A stretch of 64,000 bases of DNA, taken from positions 1-64,000 of the forward strand of contig JAFTWC010000042.1 of NCBI GenBank assembly GCA_017465475.1, written 5' to 3'. Source of the stretch: Lachnospiraceae bacterium. Lineage in GTDB: Bacteria; Bacillota; Clostridia; Lachnospirales; Lachnospiraceae. The first letter of the stretch is position 1. Each line of letters starts with the position of its first letter. A program made the translations under genes and the position numbers. Under the pieces are notes generated by a model. It ran no database searches, was not told the origin of the DNA, and worked only from the letters and a program-made list of their open reading frames with translations. Positions 45,672 through 52,679 of this stretch are shown in pieces.

Positions 45672-45723
45672 AACTGTTCATATCCGACATAAACAGTATA
45701 TACTGTTATGAACAGTTTGTCAA
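45672..45723 (-). promoter_or_regulatory. Promoter and palindromic operator of the GntR-ABC cassette
   Basis: Minus-strand TTGACA (45718-45723), 17-bp spacer, TATACT (45695-45700). Over this lies an 11-bp perfect inverted repeat, AACTGTTCATA (45672-45682) with TATGAACAGTT (45707-45717), and an inner perfect 16-bp palindrome AACAGTATATACTGTT (45692-45707). Four ACTGTT half-sites alternate in orientation (45673, 45692, 45702, 45711). Binding by the adjacent YtrA-type regulator is inferred. Confidence 0.8.
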
Positions 45724-45754
45724 TAGGGTTACTGTAAGTTTTTTATTTCTCATA

Positions 45755-45799
45755 CAAAAAAGGTATGTCATTTACGCTCATTTCCGCGTAAATGACACA
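45755..45799 (-). terminator. Intrinsic terminator of metA
   Basis: Minus direction: TGTCATTTACGC (45797-45786) pairs perfectly with GCGTAAATGACA (45777-45766) around an 8-nt loop, followed by TACC and six T residues (45761-45756). Confidence 0.85.
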
Positions 45800-45822
45800 C
45801 CTCTCTGCACATTTGGCATCAC

Positions 45823-46728
45823 CTACCACTCATACGGTGTATTCTGGTATACGTAATAATTAAGCCAATTACTGTAAAGTGCATTGGCATGGGAACGCCA
45901 CAAAAGAAGCGGCTTTTGCTCCGGATCATTGTCCGGATAATAGTTTACCGGAATGTCCGGGTTGATGCCCTTTGCCACATCTCGCTTGTATTCCTTGTCC
46001 AAGGTAAGACGATCATACTCCGGATGTCCCAGAACAAAAATATTTTTTCCGCCTTCCGCAAGCAAAATAAAGTAGCCAGCCTCATCACTTTCCGCTAACA
46101 CGGTAAACTTTCCGCACTTTTCCACATCTTCCTTTGAAATGCCGGTATAGCGGGAATGAGGAGCATAAAACTCGTCATCAAATCCGCGAACCAGCGGCTC
46201 TTTGCGATTCAATACTCGATGACGGTATACGCCGGACAGCTTAGAAGAAAGCATCTCCTTGTGCACACCGTAATGATGGAACAACCCTGCCTGAGCTCCC
46301 CAACAAATATGAAGGGTCGACGTCACATTGGTCTCGGACCAATCCATAATCTGCGTAAGTTCTTCCCAATATGCCACATCCTCGAACTCCATCTGTTCTA
46401 CCGGAGCACCGGTAATAATCAGACCGTCAAACTTCTTATGCTTCACGTCATCAAAGGTCATATAGAACTGTTCCAAATGACTGAGAGGAGTATTGGTTCC
46501 CACATAACTGGCTGTGGTTAAAAAGGTCACTTCAATCTGAAGCGGTGTATTGGAAAAACTACGAAGAAGCTGTAACTCCGTGTCTTCCTTAAGAGGCATC
46601 AGATTTAAAATCGCAATACGAAGGGGGCGGATATCCTGGGTCATAGCCCGACTCTCGTCCATTACAAAAATATTCTCCGCTTCCAATATTTTCTTTACAG
46701 GTAAATCATTGCTTACTTTTACAGGCAT
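45823..46728 (-). CDS. metA: Homoserine O-acetyltransferase (MetA/MetAA family)
   Basis: 301 residues, first enzyme of methionine synthesis from homoserine. The catalytic Cys142 (HICWGAQAG), His235 region (GHPEYD) and Glu nearby are present. The residue that sets acyl-CoA choice in this family is 111; here it is Glu (GAPVEQMEF), the form linked with acetyl-CoA, whereas E. coli has Gly and uses succinyl-CoA. So acetyltransferase is the better call. A GGAGGAAAGGAAG stretch precedes ATG 46728, 1 bp after the ligA stop. No S-box or SAM riboswitch is present upstream. Confidence 0.93.
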   Translation of the reverse strand: MPVKVSNDLPVKKILEAENIFVMDESRAMTQDIRPLRIAILNLMPLKEDTELQLLRSFSNTPLQIEVTFLTTASYVGTNTPLSHLEQFYMTFDDVKHKKFDGLIITGAPVEQMEFEDVAYWEELTQIMDWSETNVTSTLHICWGAQAGLFHHYGVHKEMLSSKLSGVYRHRVLNRKEPLVRGFDDEFYAPHSRYTGISKEDVEKCGKFTVLAESDEAGYFILLAEGGKNIFVLGHPEYDRLTLDKEYKRDVAKGINPDIPVNYYPDNDPEQKPLLLWRSHANALYSNWLNYYVYQNTPYEW

Positions 46729-46729
46729 A

Positions 46730-48697
46730 TTATTCTTCCTTTCCTCCCGCCATTGATAAGAATTCCTCTTCCGTAATGACAGGTATATTTAATTCTCTCG
46801 CTGTTTTATTTTTCGACGACTGAGACGTGGAATCATTGTTAATGAGATAATCTGTTTTTGCGGACACACTGCCGGCCACTTTACCGCCCCGTTCTTCGAT
46901 AAAGGCCTTTAATGCAGATCGGCCGTCAAACTGAAACACCTTTCCGGTAATGACAAAGGTCTTTCCGGCAATGGCAGATTCCAGTGTCAATGCCGGACGT
47001 TCCAGTGTCACAAAGGATAATAATTCTTCCGCTTCCGCCCGATTCGTCGTTTTTGCAAAGTATTCCACAAAAGTTTCTGCAATCACTTCTCCGATACCTT
47101 CTACCGTTAATAACTCTTCTACGGTAGCGTTCATCACACGCTCCAAATCCTCCTCAAAGGAACGGCAAATCACTTTTGCAGTGGACACTCCGATGTTCGG
47201 CACACCCAGAGCATACAAAAATCTTGCAGGAGTCACGGTCTTTGCCGCCTCCACGGAGGCAATAAGGTTCGCATAAGACTTTTCTCCAAAGCCCTCCATG
47301 GTGGTAATGGTTTCTTTATGCTCGGAAAGCCGGAATAAATCCGCTGCTTTTGTAATAATCTTTTCGTTTAAGAACTTCTCAATGGTGGCCTCCGACAACC
47401 CTTCAATGTTCATGGCATCTCTGGTTACAAAATGAGCAATAGATTTCACCTTCTTTGCCGGACACTCTACATTCACACAGTACAGTGACTTTACTTCATT
47501 CTCTGTTTTAAGGCTTGTCTGCTCTCCACAAACAGGACAACACTGTGGTGGCCTTGCGGTACCGCTTTTGGTCAGATTCGCCGCAATCTGCGGAATAATC
47601 ATATTTGCCTTATACACCTGAATTGTGTCGCCGATTCCAAGAGCAAGACCTTCCATAATGCTGACATTGTGAATGCTGGCACGGGACACTGTGGTTCCTT
47701 CAAGTTCCACCGGTGCAAATATGGCCACGGGGTTGATTAACCCTGTTCTGGATGCACTCCACTCTATCTCGAGAAGTTCCGTTTCCGCAATCTCATCTGC
47801 CCACTTAAATGCTATGGAATCCCGTGGAAACTTCGCGGTTCTGCCTAAACTGTTGGCATATGCAATATTATCAAAGGTTAACACCAGTCCATCCGACGGA
47901 AAATCGTTTTTCGGAAGCTTTGCTTCCATTTTTCCGATTTGTTCTACAACTGTCTCCGGAGTTACAAGCACATGCTCCACACAGGTAAATCCTTGCTTTG
48001 CAAGAAAATCCATCTGCTCGCTTCTGGTGGTAAAGGAAAGTTCCTCTTCTGCCGTTACCAACGTATACACATAGAACAATACATTTCTCTGTGCTGTAAT
48101 TTCGTTGTTTAACTGACGCACTGTACCGCTGCACAAATTCCGCGGATTCTTATACTTTGCTTCCGCTTCTGCGATTTCTCCGTTGATTCGCTCAAACTCG
48201 GAATAAGTAATAATAGCCTCGCCTCGCACCGTTAAATTCCCCCTATATGGGATTGTAAGCGGTACATTTTTATATACTTTTACGTTATTTGTAATTATTT
48301 CTCCGATTTCACCATTTCCTCGGGTTACCCCTTTTACCAGCTCTCCGTTTTCATACGTAAGAACATTGGTAAGACCGTCTAACTTCCAGGAAAGTACTCC
48401 TTCTCTTCCGGAAAGCCAGCCTGCCAACGCCTCCCTGTCCTTTGTTTTATCCAAAGAAAGCATAGGAGCTGCATGGGCTTCTTTCGGCAATTCGCTGACA
48501 ATCTCATAACCTACCTTTACCGTCGGACTATCCGCAAGTACAATGCCGGTCTCTTTTTCTAACTCTACCAATTCATCATATAGCGCATCATATTCGAAAT
48601 TACTCATAATTTCGGAACTATCCTGATAATATGCCTTTGCCGCCTCTTTTAAAATCCGGTGCAACTCCCGCATACGTTCCATTTGTTTTTCTCCCAT
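46730..48697 (-). CDS. ligA: NAD+-dependent DNA ligase
   Basis: 655 residues. The adenylated Lys105 lies in SWKLDGL; YDELVELE, EAIITYSEFERIN, the Cys4 zinc finger (CCPVCGEQ...YCVNVECP), helix-hairpin-helix region (VEGIGEVIAETFVEYF) and C-terminal BRCT domain (LESAIAGKTFVITGKVFQFDGR) are all in order. The start at 48697 has AAAGGTGG 5 nt upstream; a second ATG 7 codons before is less likely. The N-terminal domain is more divergent than usual. The gene runs into metA with a 1-bp gap. Confidence 0.93.
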   Translation of the reverse strand: MGEKQMERMRELHRILKEAAKAYYQDSSEIMSNFEYDALYDELVELEKETGIVLADSPTVKVGYEIVSELPKEAHAAPMLSLDKTKDREALAGWLSGREGVLSWKLDGLTNVLTYENGELVKGVTRGNGEIGEIITNNVKVYKNVPLTIPYRGNLTVRGEAIITYSEFERINGEIAEAEAKYKNPRNLCSGTVRQLNNEITAQRNVLFYVYTLVTAEEELSFTTRSEQMDFLAKQGFTCVEHVLVTPETVVEQIGKMEAKLPKNDFPSDGLVLTFDNIAYANSLGRTAKFPRDSIAFKWADEIAETELLEIEWSASRTGLINPVAIFAPVELEGTTVSRASIHNVSIMEGLALGIGDTIQVYKANMIIPQIAANLTKSGTARPPQCCPVCGEQTSLKTENEVKSLYCVNVECPAKKVKSIAHFVTRDAMNIEGLSEATIEKFLNEKIITKAADLFRLSEHKETITTMEGFGEKSYANLIASVEAAKTVTPARFLYALGVPNIGVSTAKVICRSFEEDLERVMNATVEELLTVEGIGEVIAETFVEYFAKTTNRAEAEELLSFVTLERPALTLESAIAGKTFVITGKVFQFDGRSALKAFIEERGGKVAGSVSAKTDYLINNDSTSQSSKNKTARELNIPVITEEEFLSMAGGKEE

Positions 48698-48772
48698 AGT
48701 TTCCACCTTTCCAAACATCAGTCCGGTTCTTTTACCGAACCCTTTCCATCTTCTACCGTTTACCCGCCTAAT

Positions 48773-49675
48773 TTATGCCTTGCGGTACGGTGCTTTCCTA
48801 TCTCCGTTATTTACAACCCGTTCCTTTATATTTTTCCGCTCGGTAGTCCCCCGCGATTCCCCTTCGGTCTTTTCCTTCGGCTTAGCATAGGTTACGCTGC
48901 CGTCGTTTCTCGTCATATCATGAAGTACCGGAGTGTTAGAAGACTTCTGAATCAGATTCTGAAGCTCCGAAAGTTCCTGTGGTGTCAATTTCCGATAATC
49001 TCCTAATTTCAAATGACCGAGATGGATATTCATAATACGTACTCTTTGTAAGTGTACCACGCGATATCCGAAATACTCACACATACGGCGAATCTGACGA
49101 TTGAGCCCCTGGGTCAGGATTACCTTAAACCGATACTTGTCCAGCGCTTCAATCTTACACGGTCTGGTCACGGTATCCAGAATCGGCACTCCTCCTGCCA
49201 TTCCCTGCAAAAACTCTTTCGTTATCATCTTATTCACTTTTACGATATACTCTTTTTCATGATAGTTTCCGGCACGCAATATCTTATTTACAATATCACC
49301 GTCGTTGGTCAACAAAAGCAAACCTTCCGAATCCTTATCCAAACGTCCGATGGGATAGATGCGCTTTCCGTAATTCACAAAATCCACCACATTATCCGGC
49401 TCTCTTTTATCGCTGGTACAAACAATTCCTCTCGGCTTATTTAACGCCAACAGCACCAGATCCTCTTCTTTCTTTAACTCTTTTCCGTTAAACACTACGG
49501 TTTGTCCCGGGAGCACCCGGCTTCCCATTACCGCACGTTCACCGTCAATAAACACTTTTCCGTCTTCAATAAAACCGTCAGCAGCACGGCGTGAGCATAC
49601 TCCTGCATCCGCTAAGTACTTATTAATTCTCACTCCTGCTGCTACTTCATCCGCTGCAAATTTTTTCGCTTTCAT
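48773..49675 (-). CDS. RluF/RsuA-family 23S rRNA pseudouridine synthase
   Basis: 300 residues. An N-terminal S4 domain (RINKYLADAGVCSRRAADGFIEDGKVFIDG) and the catalytic motif PIGRLDKDSEGLLLLTNDGD are clear. RluF-type features follow (GLNRQIRRMCEYFGYRVVHLQRVRIMNI). It probably modifies U2604 of 23S rRNA. The tail (about 250-300) is Lys/Glu-rich and disordered. The start ATG 49675 was chosen because a preceding stretch of 29 codons comes from the repeat element region. Confidence 0.9.
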   Translation of the reverse strand: MKAKKFAADEVAAGVRINKYLADAGVCSRRAADGFIEDGKVFIDGERAVMGSRVLPGQTVVFNGKELKKEEDLVLLALNKPRGIVCTSDKREPDNVVDFVNYGKRIYPIGRLDKDSEGLLLLTNDGDIVNKILRAGNYHEKEYIVKVNKMITKEFLQGMAGGVPILDTVTRPCKIEALDKYRFKVILTQGLNRQIRRMCEYFGYRVVHLQRVRIMNIHLGHLKLGDYRKLTPQELSELQNLIQKSSNTPVLHDMTRNDGSVTYAKPKEKTEGESRGTTERKNIKERVVNNGDRKAPYRKA

Positions 49676-49724
49676 ACTGTATCCTTTCCAATAATTTCTA
49701 CTCTGCGTTCGCATGACTGCGCAT

Positions 49725-49948
49725 TTTTTTGCGTGCAGGCTTGCACTTCGTGCCACCCACACTTCGTGACTTCGTCACTCAGTCGTGGGCGCGTTCGCCT
49801 CTTCTTTTTTGCGTGCAGGCTATGCTTCGCATCCGCCCCCACTTCGTGACTTCGTCACTCAGTCGTGGGCGCGTTCGCATAATCAGAGATTTTGGGAAGT
49901 CTACTTCCCAAAATCTCTTCTATGCTCACTTTGCCTGCACGCAAAAAA
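49725..49948. repeat. Inverted-repeat element with internal 80-bp tandem duplication
   Basis: TTTTTTGCGTGCAGGC occurs at 49725-49740 and 49805-49820; its perfect inverted complement GCCTGCACGCAAAAAA is at 49933-49948. The first two copies lie in an 80-bp tandem duplication sharing an ACTTCGTGACTTCGTCACTC stretch and a GTGGGCGCGTTCGC end. The core from 49805 to 49948 (144 bp) has a near-perfect hairpin at 49885-49918 (15-bp stem, TCTA loop), and GCATA/TATGC extends it. Between the repeats are small TTC-loop hairpins, GCAC-TTC-GTGC in copy 1 and ATGC-TTC-GCAT in copy 2. It resembles a MITE or REP-type element. No target-site duplication is seen. Confidence 0.8.
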
Positions 49949-50028
49949 GCCTTCCCGCGTTCTACCTGCAGAAAAGCTCCTGTCGCACTGCCCTCCCGGC
50001 AAAACGTAATCTCCAAATAAAAAGAAAA

Positions 50029-50102
50029 TGCATCTGAAGGGACTCGAACCCCCGCTAACATGGTTCCGGAAACCATTGCTCTATCCACTGAGCTACAGAT
50101 GC
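50029..50102 (-). tRNA. tRNA-Arg (anticodon CCG)
   Basis: Cloverleaf read on the minus strand: acceptor GCATCTG/CAGATGC, D stem GCTC/GAGC, anticodon stem ATGGT/ACCAT with loop TTCCGGA (anticodon CCG, reading CGG), a 6-nt variable region, T stem GGGGG/CCCTT with the loop starting TTCGA, and discriminator A. CCA is not encoded. A promoter lies just upstream (50112-50140). Confidence 0.95.
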
Positions 50103-50111
50103 AATAAAGCT

Positions 50112-50140
50112 ATTATATCCAATTAACAACAATTGGTCAA
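50112..50140 (-). promoter_or_regulatory. Promoter of tRNA-Arg
   Basis: Minus-strand TTGACC (50135-50140), 17-bp spacer, perfect TATAAT (50112-50117), about 10 bp before the mature 5' end. Confidence 0.8.
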
Positions 50141-50150
50141 GTAGAAACAG

Positions 50151-50179
50151 TTGATTTTCTTCATTTTTTTTGGTATGAT
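50151..50179 (+). promoter_or_regulatory. Promoter of the NTF2-like secreted protein gene
   Basis: TTGATT (50151-50156), 17-bp spacer, TATGAT (50174-50179), 40 bp before ATG 50219. Confidence 0.65.
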
Positions 50180-50218
50180 AGTAAATGGTTGTTAAATTTA
50201 TGCAAAGGAGGGTTTCTT

Positions 50219-51358
50219 ATGAAGTTTCGTCGATGTATGTCTATGATATACAGTTCCGCGCTTGTGTTGGGACTCTCTTTTTTGTTCTATCCGCAATCAA
50301 AAGAAACCTCTGATAATAAAGATAAAGGTGTCGTAAATTCTGTCACCGCACCTACCGAGGCTGCCACAGCGACCCCGACTGTAACCATGCCGGTGGCATC
50401 AGACATTACCGCGCCTTCTTCTACTCAAGAACCTGTTACTACACAGGCTCCTACCGTTACTTCTGTTCCGGATAACAATCTTCCGCCTATTTTAACTAAC
50501 AATACCCTGTCTGCACCGCTATCCGGTGTAAAAGACCTTGTAACATCTTATATAAATGCATATTATAAAAACGACTTTGAAACCGTTTCTTCTCTTGTTA
50601 CGGATGCCACCATGTTAAACGCTACACTCATGGAATCCAATTCTAAAAACGTAGCAAAAGTAGAAGATTTACAGTTATATTCTAAACCGGGTATCGATGG
50701 CGTCTTTTCTATTGTATACGCCACATACTCCCTTTATTACAATGATTTACAACTTTCCGTGCCATATTTCTCGGAATATTACGTAAAACGCTTAACCGAC
50801 GGAAGTTATCGAATCATCACAACGCCAATCTCTGCAAGCACAAGACAGGCTTTCTTCCAAGCTCGTAAATCAGAAGCGGTGTTGAAGCTTTCCGTATCTT
50901 CACTGATTAAGCGCTACCATGCCGCCTGCCTGGCTGCAAACGAACCGTTGTTAGCTCAGTGTGTTACAAATCCGGACTATTTGGATTTAGAGTATATTGC
51001 ATCCCGTTATTCCGTTACCGAAGCCTTTACCGATTACGATTTTCTTCTGTACCCGGGAATCAACGAGTTTGAGTACATTGTATTTGTTACACATAATGAA
51101 AAAATCGTGTTTTCCAATACCCCGGCACCATGTATCGAATATTATTACATTGATTTAGACGATTCTTCCGGGTACCCTGCCATCTATCTCGGCATTACTT
51201 CTTTAGATACTGACGCATATTGTGCTGCGGTAACTCAGGAAGAAGAAATTCAGGCTCTTGCCAAAAAAATCAACACAAAAATGCAAGAGGCCCTGGTCGC
51301 TGATGATGATTTGAAGGAATTCTATCAATTACTTCTTTCCAATTCATCTGAAAACTAA
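50219..51358 (+). CDS. Secreted or membrane-anchored protein with two NTF2-like domains, 379 aa
   Basis: N-terminal hydrophobic segment (about 9-25, MIYSSALVLGLSFLFYP) behind a basic start, then a Thr/Pro/Ala-rich linker (about 40-100). Two domains of about 110 residues follow, at roughly 115-215 and 235-345. Each opens with a helical V-x-x-Y-x-x-A/x-x-A-x-x-x pattern (VTSYINAYYKNDFETVSSL; IKRYHAACLAANEPLLAQC), then strands, like NTF2/SnoaL-type repeats. I do not recognise a named family. AAAGGAGG precedes ATG 50219, and a terminator follows. Confidence 0.8.
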   Translation: MKFRRCMSMIYSSALVLGLSFLFYPQSKETSDNKDKGVVNSVTAPTEAATATPTVTMPVASDITAPSSTQEPVTTQAPTVTSVPDNNLPPILTNNTLSAPLSGVKDLVTSYINAYYKNDFETVSSLVTDATMLNATLMESNSKNVAKVEDLQLYSKPGIDGVFSIVYATYSLYYNDLQLSVPYFSEYYVKRLTDGSYRIITTPISASTRQAFFQARKSEAVLKLSVSSLIKRYHAACLAANEPLLAQCVTNPDYLDLEYIASRYSVTEAFTDYDFLLYPGINEFEYIVFVTHNEKIVFSNTPAPCIEYYYIDLDDSSGYPAIYLGITSLDTDAYCAAVTQEEEIQALAKKINTKMQEALVADDDLKEFYQLLLSNSSEN

Positions 51359-51383
51359 GTTTATGCACCACAGCTGAGTAGTA

Positions 51384-51417
51384 CCAAGAGTCCGCTTATG
51401 CAGGACTCTTGGTTTTT
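51384..51417 (+). terminator. Intrinsic terminator after the NTF2-like protein gene
   Basis: CCAAGAGTCC (51384-51393) pairs with GGACTCTTGG (51403-51412), then five T residues. Confidence 0.9.
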
Positions 51418-51429
51418 CATTTTTAATCG

Positions 51430-52371
51430 TTAACTCCCCAGCAGGCATTCCTTCTCCACAGAATAAAAATACACATGGTGAGACAATACCTCCTCCGGTT
51501 CCACTTGAGTATCATTCACTTCCCGTACAATCTCATTTAAACGGGACAATTCTTCTCCATCCGTGTTTTTTAGCACCAGCACCTCGTGAACACTACTGGG
51601 AATCACATAAAAGTCTCCTTCAAAACGTTCTCCCAATCTTTTTAAAATTCCGGGATAAAGTATGGTTGTCGCACCGTTAATTTTCTTACGGTTAGATAAA
51701 ATGTAAAGCTTCTGTTCCTCCAATTTCTCTTGCGGCTCCGATAACTGTAACGTAAACAACCGTTCTTCGTTTTCTGAACACGGCAACACAATCTGTTCCA
51801 TACAGACCAGCTGTTCCGGGAACAATCGTCTGGTGTTCTCCACAATCTTCGGAAAATACTCGTCTGCACTACCGAATCCCATCAGCTCCCACACATGTTT
51901 CGGTAATTGATAGCTTTTGATTTCATCCTCTCCGTCTTCCGTTAAAACACAGACCACCGCCACCAGATCAAGGAATTCAAAACATACCGTATCCTTCAAA
52001 TATTCCCTGTTTTGCTCCCCATGTAACAAACGTAGAAACAAATGCTCCTCAATCCATTCTTTCTCAAGAAACTTACCTGCCTGTTGTTTCATCGTTTCAC
52101 ATTCTCCCAGCACAATGTTCGCCAAATACTCTGCCAGTGCTGTTTCCTGCTCTCCCATACAATAGGAACGATATAGTTCCTCCGTATAAAAGCAAGGAAT
52201 GCACTCACTGTTTTCTTTTCGCACAAACAAAGCTTCCTTCATCACCCCATTATTTTTTCTTACCTGTGAAACCTCGGTTTCATATCCGGCTCCCAAAATT
52301 TCTTTTAAAAGACCGCACACTTCTGACCGAAATTCCTCTTTGCTTCTTGTTTTCTCCTTCTTTTCCTGCAA
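51430..52371 (-). CDS. DUF5688 family protein, 313 aa
   Basis: Soluble protein with the family end pattern: NRKKINGATTILYPGILKRLGERFEG, FYVIPSSVHEVLVL and EVNDTQVEPEEVLSHHVYFY. DUF5688 members are frequent in Lachnospiraceae and have no known function. The N-terminal half is helical and acidic. The start codon is TTG 52371, 8 nt after AGGAG. It is a single gene, convergent with the NTF2-like gene. Confidence 0.8.
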   Translation of the reverse strand: MQEKKEKTRSKEEFRSEVCGLLKEILGAGYETEVSQVRKNNGVMKEALFVRKENSECIPCFYTEELYRSYCMGEQETALAEYLANIVLGECETMKQQAGKFLEKEWIEEHLFLRLLHGEQNREYLKDTVCFEFLDLVAVVCVLTEDGEDEIKSYQLPKHVWELMGFGSADEYFPKIVENTRRLFPEQLVCMEQIVLPCSENEERLFTLQLSEPQEKLEEQKLYILSNRKKINGATTILYPGILKRLGERFEGDFYVIPSSVHEVLVLKNTDGEELSRLNEIVREVNDTQVEPEEVLSHHVYFYSVEKECLLGS

Positions 52372-52611
52372 TCAATTTGCTCCTCTCCCAAAACAGGCTG
52401 CGTTCTTTATACGCCTTATACCTTTATACAACATGATACACATATTTGTATTCCCGGAAATACTACTCCGATGCGGAGTAAAGATATTTAGAAATTCGAA
52501 TTCGGTTTGATATCTTGGTTTCTATTTTATCAGAACCTTTCACCATTCTCAAGATGGAATAATATACAAACTTACTACTCAATCTTTATGCAACATGACG
52601 ATTTTTCGTCC
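52372..52611. other. Intergenic region between the DUF5688 gene and the nfnB terminator
   Basis: About 240 bp without a supportable gene. It holds three TTATAC units (52407-52412, 52416-52421, 52424-52429), which read as GTATAA on the minus strand just before the TTG start, and a small ACTCC/GGAGT hairpin near 52465-52480. The minus-strand promoter of the DUF5688 gene must lie here, but no clear -35 with correct spacing was found. Confidence 0.5.
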
Positions 52612-52660
52612 GCAAAAAAAGTGGCGCAATCCCTTATTTTTCAAGGGGTTACGCCACTTT
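52612..52660 (-). terminator. Intrinsic terminator of the nfnAB operon
   Basis: Minus direction: AAGTGGCG (52659-52652) pairs with CGCCACTT (52626-52619), with an inner AACCCCTT/AAGGGATT part, then a run of T residues (52620-52614). Confidence 0.88.
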
Positions 52661-52679
52661 ATTCTTCGTTTTTTACCTC

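Noticed and set aside
46729..46760. SAM riboswitch before metA
   Set aside because: metA starts 1 bp after the ligA stop, leaving no room for a leader.
49725..49948. CRISPR array
   Set aside because: Only two direct copies of 80 bp without unique spacers, plus an inverted copy; no cas genes nearby.
49729..50037. 102-residue plus-strand frame in the repeat element
   Set aside because: It arises from the duplicated 80-bp unit and hairpins; composition is repeat-derived and it lacks a ribosome site.
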